The notes beneath the pieces were generated by a model. It was not told where the DNA came from. It searched no databases and was given only the letters and a program-made list of their open reading frames with translations. Shown here piece by piece: positions 58,635 to 64,000 of a DNA stretch of 64,000 bases (position 1 is the stretch's first letter; each line of letters opens with the position of its first letter). A program made the translations under genes and the position numbers. Source of the DNA: JBEEJZ01 sp046046915 (GTDB taxonomy: Bacteria > Pseudomonadota > Gammaproteobacteria > Burkholderiales > Burkholderiaceae_C); NCBI GenBank assembly GCA_046046915.1, contig JBJOIT010000010.1:1-64000 (forward strand), written 5' to 3'.

Positions 58635-59564
58635 TCAAACGCGATCGATGATCTTCTCGCCAAACAGCCCTTGTGGACGGATCAGCAGAAAACCCAAGGC
58701 CAGCACATAGGCGAACCAGATTTCAATACCGCCCCCAACGAAGGGCCCCAGAAACACCTCGGACAGTTTCTCGCCCACACCGATGATCAGCCCGCCAATG
58801 ATGGCACCGGGTACCGAGGTCAAGCCCCCCAGAATCACCACTGGCAAGGCACGCAGAGCCACGGTAGAGAGTGAAAACTGCACGCCCAGCTTGGAACCCC
58901 AGATCACACCGGCCACCAGGGCCACGATGCCCGCCACAAACCACACAATGACCCAGATACGGTTCAGCGGAATGCCGATGGATTGCGCAGCCTGGTGGTC
59001 GTCAGCCACTGCGCGCAGGGCACGACCTGTAGAGGTTTTCTGGAAAAACAGGCTCAACAGGCCCACCAGCAGCGCGGCAATCACAGCCGCCACCAGGTCT
59101 TCCTTATTGATCATGATGCCGCCTTCAAACAAGCTCTCGAAGGCAAAAATGGGGTCTTTGGGCATGCCCACATCGATCTTGTAAATGTCGCTACCAAAGA
59201 TGGACTGACCCAATCCGTCCAGGAAGTAAGTGATGCCCAAGGTGGCCATCAGCAAGGTGGCGCCTTCCTGGTTCACCAAGTGACGCAGCACCAGGTTCTC
59301 GATGCACCAGGCCACCACCAGCATCACCAGCACGGCCAGCACAAAGGCGATGAGGTTGGCAGCAACAGCACTTTCAATGCCAGTCCACAGGGGCACCCAT
59401 TCGGCAAAACGCGCCATGGCCAGTGCCGCAAACAGCACCATGGCGCCCTGGGCGAAATTGAACACGCCTGAAGCCTTGAAGATGAGCACAAAGCCCAGCG
59501 CCACCAGTGAGTACAGCATGCCGGCCATCAGGCCGCCAAACAGTGTTTCGAGGAAAAATCCCAT
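58635..59564 (-). CDS. livH: HAAT-family ABC transporter permease (LivH-like)
   Basis: A 309-residue permease with about eight membrane helices. The N-terminal FGGLMAGMLYSLVALGFVLI and KASGVFNFAQGAMVLFAAL are diagnostic of LivH; the coupling segment is GRALRAVADDHQAAQSIGIP, and LPVVILGGLTSVPGAIIGGL is near the end. It starts ten bases after livG. Confidence 0.93.
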   Translation of the reverse strand: MGFFLETLFGGLMAGMLYSLVALGFVLIFKASGVFNFAQGAMVLFAALAMARFAEWVPLWTGIESAVAANLIAFVLAVLVMLVVAWCIENLVLRHLVNQEGATLLMATLGITYFLDGLGQSIFGSDIYKIDVGMPKDPIFAFESLFEGGIMINKEDLVAAVIAALLVGLLSLFFQKTSTGRALRAVADDHQAAQSIGIPLNRIWVIVWFVAGIVALVAGVIWGSKLGVQFSLSTVALRALPVVILGGLTSVPGAIIGGLIIGVGEKLSEVFLGPFVGGGIEIWFAYVLALGFLLIRPQGLFGEKIIDRV

Positions 59565-59574
59565 CGTGCGCTCC

Positions 59575-60357
59575 TTAGTGTTCCGTGCCGAGGTAGGCCC
59601 GGATCACGTCTTCGTTGTTACGGACGTCATCGGGCGCGCCGTCGCCGATCTTCTTGCCGTAGTCCAGCACCACCACCCGGTCAGAAATATCCATCACCAC
59701 GCCCATGTCGTGTTCAATCAACACGACCGTGGTTCCGAATTCATCGTTGACATCGAGGATGAAGCGGCACATGTCCTGCTTTTCTTCCACATTCATGCCG
59801 GCCATGGGCTCGTCGAGCAAAAGCACCTGCGGCTCCAGCGCCAGGGCGCGACCCAGATCCACGCGCTTTTGCAGGCCGTAGGGCAACTGGCCTACGGGTG
59901 TCTTGCGGTAGGCCTGGATTTCCAGAAAGTCGATGATGCGTTCGACCTTTTCGCGGTGCTGAGTTTCCTCGCGCTCGGCAGGGCCGATGCGCAGGGCCTG
60001 CAAGAAGATGTTGCTCTTCATGCGCAGGTTACGACCGCTCATGATGTTGTCCAGCACGCTCATGCCCTTGAACAGCGAAAGGTTCTGGAACGTGCGGGCA
60101 ATCCCCATGCGAGCCACGTCAGGGCTGTCCATGTGGTTGAAGGTCTTGCCCCGAAAGGTGATGCTGCCTTCTTGCGGCGTGTAGACACCGTTGATGCAGT
60201 TGAGCATGGAGCTCTTGCCCGCGCCGTTGGGGCCGATGATGGAGCGGATCTCATGCTCACGCACGTTGAACGAAATATCGGTCAGCGCCTTCACACCACC
60301 AAAGCGCAGACTGATGTTGTTGACGTCCAGGATGACGTCGCCGATGTGTTTGGTCAT
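59575..60357 (-). CDS. livG: HAAT-family ABC transporter ATP-binding protein (LivG-like)
   Basis: The second ATPase of the importer, 260 residues. It has Walker A GPNGAGKSS at 42-50, IARTFQNLSLFKGMSVLDNI, a signature region LPYGLQKRVDLGRALALEP (PYG replacing SGG, usual for LivG) and Walker B VLLLDEPMAGMN. The C-terminal IEHDMGVVMDISDRVVVLDYGKKI is the LivG-specific extension. It lies 16 bases after the acyl-CoA ligase gene. Confidence 0.93.
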   Translation of the reverse strand: MTKHIGDVILDVNNISLRFGGVKALTDISFNVREHEIRSIIGPNGAGKSSMLNCINGVYTPQEGSITFRGKTFNHMDSPDVARMGIARTFQNLSLFKGMSVLDNIMSGRNLRMKSNIFLQALRIGPAEREETQHREKVERIIDFLEIQAYRKTPVGQLPYGLQKRVDLGRALALEPQVLLLDEPMAGMNVEEKQDMCRFILDVNDEFGTTVVLIEHDMGVVMDISDRVVVLDYGKKIGDGAPDDVRNNEDVIRAYLGTEH

Positions 60358-60373
60358 AGGGGGCCTCGTGCTC

Positions 60374-62320
60374 TCAGGCGGCGGCTTTCACCGGGGCAAA
60401 GGTTTTCGCGTCCGAGATCTTCAGGGTGGCACTGACGCTGCCAGTACGTCCATCTTCAAACTTCACCGTGGTCTCGATGTACTGCTCGGCCAAGCCGCCA
60501 TACAGCGCATCCACCAGGGGTTGGTATTTTTCGGCAATGAAGCCGCGACGAACCTTGTTGGTGCGAGTCAGCTCGCCATCGTCGGCATCCAGCTCCTTGT
60601 GCAACACCAGGAAGCGACTGACCTGGCTACCGGCCAGAAGTTCGTCTGCTGACAAATCAGCGTTGACCTGCTCCACACAGTCCTGGATCAGCTGATACAC
60701 CTCGGGCTTTTGCGCCAGGTCGGTGTAGCCGGCGTAAGGCAAGTTTCGACGCTCGGCCCAGTTGCCCACGGCCTCGAAGTCGATGTTGATCATCACGCAG
60801 ACCTTCTCACGACGGTCACCGTAGGCCACCACTTCCTTGATGTGCGGGAAGAACTTGAGCTTGTTCTCGACGTACTTGGGCGCAAACATGGCGCCGTCAA
60901 AAGCACCGCCGTGTATGCGGCCCACGTCCTTGACACGGTCGATGATCTTGAGGTGGCCGTGCGCATCCAGAAACCCGGCATCGCTGGTGTGGTACCAGCC
61001 GTCGGCCGTCAGCACCTCGGCGGTAGCGGCAGGGTTCTTGTAGTACTCCTTCAAGAGGCCGGGTGACTTGACCAGAATTTCGCCGTTGTCGGCCACCTTG
61101 ATCTCTACGCCCTCGCAAGGCACGCCCACCGTGTCTGCACGTGCTTCGTGATCGGGCTGCAGGCATACGAACACGGCGGTCTCGGTGGAACCGTAGAGCT
61201 GCTTGAGGTTGATGCCGATGGAACGATAAAAACTGAACAGATCCGGACCGATGGCCTCACCCGCGGTGTAAGCCACTTTCACGCGGCTCATGCCCAAGTT
61301 GTTGCGCAGGGGACCGTACACCATGAAATCACCCAGGGCGTACATCAAACCGTCCACCAGACCCAGGGATTTGCCATCCATGCGGGCTGGCCCCACGCGC
61401 TTGGCCAGCGCCATGAAGGACTTGAACAGCTTGCGCTTGAGGGCCCCTGCATCTTCCATGCGAATCATCACGCTGGTCAGCAGGCCCTCAAACACCCGGG
61501 GCGGGGCAAAGTAATAGGTCGGACCGACCTCTTTCAGGTCGATGGTGACGGTGGCCGCCGATTCGGGGCAATTCACCACATAGCCACACACCAGCCACTG
61601 TGCATAGCTGAAGATGTTTTGCCCAATCCAAGCAGGCGGCAAATAAGCCAAGACCTCTTCGGTAGGGCCCAGTTTGTCGAAACTGGCGCCAGCCTGGGCG
61701 CGGTTGATCAGGCTGTGATGGGTGTGCACCACACCCTTGGGGTTGCCTGTGGTGCCCGAGGTGAAAAACATGGCCGCCACGTCATCGGGCTGCACCTGAG
61801 CGACCTGCTCTTGAAAGAAACCCGGGTGCTTGGCCGCAAATGCGGCACCCGACTCCATCAACATGTCCAGAGCCTGCAAACCGGGTTCTTCATACTTGCG
61901 CAGGCCACGGGGATCATCAAAGCAGATGAACTGCAACTGCGGGCAGCTTTCGCGCACCTCCAGCATCTTGTCGACCTGCTCCTGGTCCTCAACCAGCGCA
62001 AACCGAACCTCGGCATTGGTGATGGGAAACACACACTCGGCGGCTGCGGCGTCTTGGTAAAGGGGCACAGGCACTGCCCCCAGGGCTTGCGCGGCCAGCA
62101 TGGTGGCATTCAGGCGCGGCCGATTGGCGCCCACCACGATCATGTGCTCGCCACGGCGCAGGCCAGCCACATGCAGACCACAAGCGATCTGCTCGACCTC
62201 ACGCGCCATGTCCGCCCAGGTGCGCGTTTGCCAGATGCCGTATTCCTTTTCACGCATGGCGGGAGCAGCACCACGCTCGGCAGCGTGCTTGAGCAGCAAT
62301 TGGGGAAACGTGGTCAACAT
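60374..62320 (-). CDS. AMP-binding acyl-CoA ligase (long-chain/FadD15-like)
   Basis: A 648-residue adenylate-forming ligase. The phosphate loop FTSGTTGNPKG is at 186-196, the AMP-site motif YGSTETAVFV follows, then DGWYHTSDAGFLDAHG and IIDRVKDVGRIHGG. Length and the large inserted part (about 240-330) fit the long-chain acyl-CoA synthetase branch rather than acetate or benzoate ligases. It is the first gene of the liv-type operon, so it probably converts the imported acid to its CoA ester. The ATG at 62318-62320 follows an AAAGGA ribosome site and excludes a 12-codon longer reading. Confidence 0.9.
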   Translation of the reverse strand: MLTTFPQLLLKHAAERGAAPAMREKEYGIWQTRTWADMAREVEQIACGLHVAGLRRGEHMIVVGANRPRLNATMLAAQALGAVPVPLYQDAAAAECVFPITNAEVRFALVEDQEQVDKMLEVRESCPQLQFICFDDPRGLRKYEEPGLQALDMLMESGAAFAAKHPGFFQEQVAQVQPDDVAAMFFTSGTTGNPKGVVHTHHSLINRAQAGASFDKLGPTEEVLAYLPPAWIGQNIFSYAQWLVCGYVVNCPESAATVTIDLKEVGPTYYFAPPRVFEGLLTSVMIRMEDAGALKRKLFKSFMALAKRVGPARMDGKSLGLVDGLMYALGDFMVYGPLRNNLGMSRVKVAYTAGEAIGPDLFSFYRSIGINLKQLYGSTETAVFVCLQPDHEARADTVGVPCEGVEIKVADNGEILVKSPGLLKEYYKNPAATAEVLTADGWYHTSDAGFLDAHGHLKIIDRVKDVGRIHGGAFDGAMFAPKYVENKLKFFPHIKEVVAYGDRREKVCVMINIDFEAVGNWAERRNLPYAGYTDLAQKPEVYQLIQDCVEQVNADLSADELLAGSQVSRFLVLHKELDADDGELTRTNKVRRGFIAEKYQPLVDALYGGLAEQYIETTVKFEDGRTGSVSATLKISDAKTFAPVKAAA

Positions 62321-62425
62321 AGCCGGTCCTTTTGTCTCCAAGTCGTCCTGCTCCAACAGATGAAGTGGACTGTTGAGCGGATAGTAGGCTGTGATTTGGC
62401 ACTTTTCTGTCGTTTGGATGACAAT

Positions 62426-62458
62426 CCTAGGGTCTTACCTGTTAGGACTTACCCTAGG
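62426..62458. promoter_or_regulatory. Tandem and inverted operator between the ligase gene and crp-type gene
   Basis: CCTAGGGT (62426-62433) and ACCCTAGG (62451-62458) form a perfect inverted repeat spaced 17 bases. Inside, TAGGGTCTTACC (62428-62439) and TAGGACTTACCC (62443-62454) are direct copies 15 bases apart. The element ends four bases before the regulator ATG. On the ligase side a -10-like TACTAT (minus strand, 62381-62386) would place its centre about 68 bases upstream of transcription start, a usual site for a Crp-type activator. Confidence 0.6.
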
Positions 62459-62462
62459 TTTT

Positions 62463-63236
62463 ATGTCCACCACACCCACACTGCATCAGCGCAGGCGCCA
62501 GCCCAGCCCGACTGAATTAGCCACCATTCCCTGGCTGGCACTGCTGCAAAGCCATGAGCGTGACCGAGCTGAGCGTGAAATCCAGGTGACCAACGCCTTG
62601 CCAGGTGATTACGTGTGTCGTGTGGGCAGACCCGTCACCTACTGGTTTGGCGTGGTGGATGGTTTGCTCAAGATGAGCAGCGACAACGAACATGGACAAA
62701 CCATGACCTACACCGGCGTGCCGCCCGGCGGCTGGTTTGGCGAAGGCACTGCACTCAAGCGCGAAACCTACCGCTACAACATCCAGGCCTTGCGCAAAAG
62801 TGTGGTGGCAGGTTTGCCGGTGGACACCTTCCACTGGCTGCTCGACAACTCCATCGGTTTCAATCGCTTTGTGATGAACCAGCTCAATGAACGCCTGGGG
62901 CAATTCATTGCCGCCCGCGAAATCGACCGCATGAACAACCCCGATTTGCGCGTGGCCCGCAGTCTGTCGGCACTTTTCAACCAGACGCTTTTCCCGGGCG
63001 TCGGAGAACTGCTGCGCATTACCCAGCAGGAACTGGCCTACCTGGTGGGCCTGTCGCGCCAGCGGGTCAATGCGGCCCTGAACTCGCTGCAGGCACAGAA
63101 CATCATTCGGGTGGAATATGGCGGCCTGCGGGTGCTGGACCCACAAGCCCTGCGCTCCAGGGTGTTTGGCGACCAGCCTTCCACCCCGTTCGTAAAATCG
63201 CGCCCTAATCGCACAGCGCCCGGCGCCCCCACATGA
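62463..63236 (+). CDS. Crp/Fnr-family transcriptional regulator
   Basis: A 257-residue regulator with a cyclic-nucleotide-binding-like beta-roll (about 35-130: LPGDYVCRVGRPVTYWFGVV, PPGGWFGEG), a dimer helix (about 140-165) and a winged helix with ITQQELAYLVGLSRQRVNAAL (187-207). The Fnr Fe-S cysteines are absent; only one Cys is seen, so it is not an oxygen sensor of that kind. The cAMP-contact residues of Crp are not clearly kept. It is divergent from the acyl-CoA ligase/Liv operon, its likely target. Longer starts exist upstream but would overlap the operator. Confidence 0.88.
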   Translation: MSTTPTLHQRRRQPSPTELATIPWLALLQSHERDRAEREIQVTNALPGDYVCRVGRPVTYWFGVVDGLLKMSSDNEHGQTMTYTGVPPGGWFGEGTALKRETYRYNIQALRKSVVAGLPVDTFHWLLDNSIGFNRFVMNQLNERLGQFIAAREIDRMNNPDLRVARSLSALFNQTLFPGVGELLRITQQELAYLVGLSRQRVNAALNSLQAQNIIRVEYGGLRVLDPQALRSRVFGDQPSTPFVKSRPNRTAPGAPT

Positions 63237-64000
63237 GCACTCCAGAACAAGCCCCCCGCTTTCGTCGTATTCCCCGTCCCGAGGGGCTGCCGGGCAAGCC
63301 CGCCACGGCGACAAGCCCCAGCGCGGCATCCGGTGGTGCAGAGACCAGTCGCTTGAACAAACGCATGGCTGAACTGCGAATGGCGTCCCGGCGCGAGGCA
63401 GACGACTGGATTGCGCGCGGCTGGGTCAAGGTCAACGGCCAGGTGGCGAGCATGGGCATGCAGGTCACCGCGAGTGACCGCATCGAGGTCAACAAGCAGG
63501 CGCAGGGACAGCAGGCCAACCAGGTCACGATCCTGATCAACAAACCCATGGGCATCGTGAGCGGTCAGGCCGAAGATGGCCACCTGCCGGCCATCACCTT
63601 GGTGCAGCCACAAAACCGCTGGGCAGACGACAACGCCCGCTTCTTTTTTCACCCGCGCCAGCTGCAAAGCCTGGTGCCGGCAGGCCGGCTGGACATCGAC
63701 TCGATAGGTCTGCTGGTGCTCACCCAGGATGGCCGGGTGGCACGCCAGCTGATCGGGGAGGACTCCAACATCGAAAAAGAGTACCTGGTGCGGGTGGTGT
63801 ACCGGGGCCTGTCGCCCACCGGCGCCCCAGAGCCTGCAGGCTCAGGCAACGAGCTGGTCAACATTCATGAAAACGACCCTGTCAGCACCAATGTTCAAGC
63901 GGCGTTTCCGCCGGCCATGCTGGCCAAATTGCGCCATGGCCTGAGCCTGGACGGACAGGCCTTGAAACCTGCCAAGGTGACCTGGCAAAACCCCGAGCAG
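63233..64000 (+). CDS. rluF: RsuA/RluF-type pseudouridine synthase, 3' end outside the window
   Basis: The frame is open to the window edge (256 codons) and starts at the ATG overlapping the regulator stop (ATGA). It has a Pro/Ala-rich lead of about 38 residues, an S4 domain (RLNKRMAELRMASRREADDWI, WVKVNGQVA, split motifs), then the synthase domain with ILINKPMGIVSGQ and the catalytic GRLDIDSIGLLVLTQDG (Asp154). RluF is the best match because of the DIDSIGLL form and the EKEYLVRV strand; RluB/RsuA are alternatives. The catalytic Asp is intact, unlike the paralogue at 27042. Confidence 0.88.
   Translation, partial: MSTPEQAPRFRRIPRPEGLPGKPATATSPSAASGGAETSRLNKRMAELRMASRREADDWIARGWVKVNGQVASMGMQVTASDRIEVNKQAQGQQANQVTILINKPMGIVSGQAEDGHLPAITLVQPQNRWADDNARFFFHPRQLQSLVPAGRLDIDSIGLLVLTQDGRVARQLIGEDSNIEKEYLVRVVYRGLSPTGAPEPAGSGNELVNIHENDPVSTNVQAAFPPAMLAKLRHGLSLDGQALKPAKVTWQNPEQ

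Noticed and set aside
61148..62515. 455-codon plus-strand frame opposite the acyl-CoA ligase
   Set aside because: Antisense shadow, and it would also overlap the regulator start and its operator.
1..64000. Mobile elements, CRISPR arrays, tRNA genes, prophage
   Set aside because: No transposase, repeat-spacer array, clover-leaf gene or phage gene was recognised anywhere; gene content and composition look uniform.

Overview
The window looks like chromosomal core sequence from a betaproteobacterium of the order Burkholderiales, most likely family Comamonadaceae. The grounds are a complete dcw (division and cell wall) cluster with a fused murE-murF gene, a one-cysteine DksA, DUF484, DUF1840 and DUF3025 genes, a PhaD-type/phasin group, a Bug-type solute receptor, high GC, and two short hairpin-rich repeats that I recall from Comamonadaceae genomes. 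The genus cannot be fixed from the sequence. I see no insertion sequence, prophage, CRISPR array or tRNA gene. The only RNA gene is rnpB.

Layout. 1-15086: the dcw operon, all on the minus strand, read in the order mraZ, rsmH, ftsL, ftsI, murE-murF, mraY, murD, ftsW, murG, murC, ddl, ftsQ, ftsA (cut by the window edge). Most junctions are ATGA, GTGA or TGATG overlaps. A row of three MraZ boxes lies upstream of mraZ. 15459-20149: dksA, an undescribed STAS-domain protein, hslV and hslU, also minus. 20280-25334: a COG0523 zinc-type GTPase with a histidine-rich loop, rlmI, xerC, DUF484 and dapF, all minus. 25396-28513 (plus strand): a NUDIX/metallo-beta-lactamase fusion, an S4/pseudouridine-synthase homologue whose catalytic Asp is replaced, and an Rrf2 (IscR-like) regulator with no cysteine. 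28541-29925: rnpB (minus) and cysK (plus), divergent. 29937-39465: housekeeping genes (AlkD-like, COG2509, LysE, htpX, DUF3025, pyrC, a HypT-like LysR, an Atm1-type ABC exporter, a YciA-like thioesterase).

39473-46387 is a fatty-acid beta-oxidation operon (acyl-CoA dehydrogenase, DUF2147 protein, HAD-ECH fusion, thiolase, enoyl-CoA hydratase). A 132-base imperfect inverted repeat sits between the HAD-ECH and thiolase genes. 46500-49774 carries a fumarylacetoacetase-type hydrolase, an SDR and, divergently, a UxaA-type sugar-acid dehydratase. Together they fit a non-phosphorylating deoxy-sugar-acid pathway of the L-fuconate type. 49798-52734 holds argB, a phasin, a PhaD-like TetR regulator, a PHA-system protein and a DUF1840 protein. 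52784-64000 holds a Bug receptor, then a likely operon read from 62320 leftward (acyl-CoA ligase, LivG, LivH, LivM, LivK, LivF, PaaK-like ligase), a divergent Crp/Fnr-family regulator, and the start of an rluF/rsuA-type gene.

No single locus is plainly a new defence or mobile system. The best leads are the Crp/ABC/two-ligase acid-uptake module with a tandem operator whose core recurs before the Bug gene, the long intra-operon hairpin at 41552-41683, and the cysteine-free Rrf2 regulator beside rnpB and cysK.
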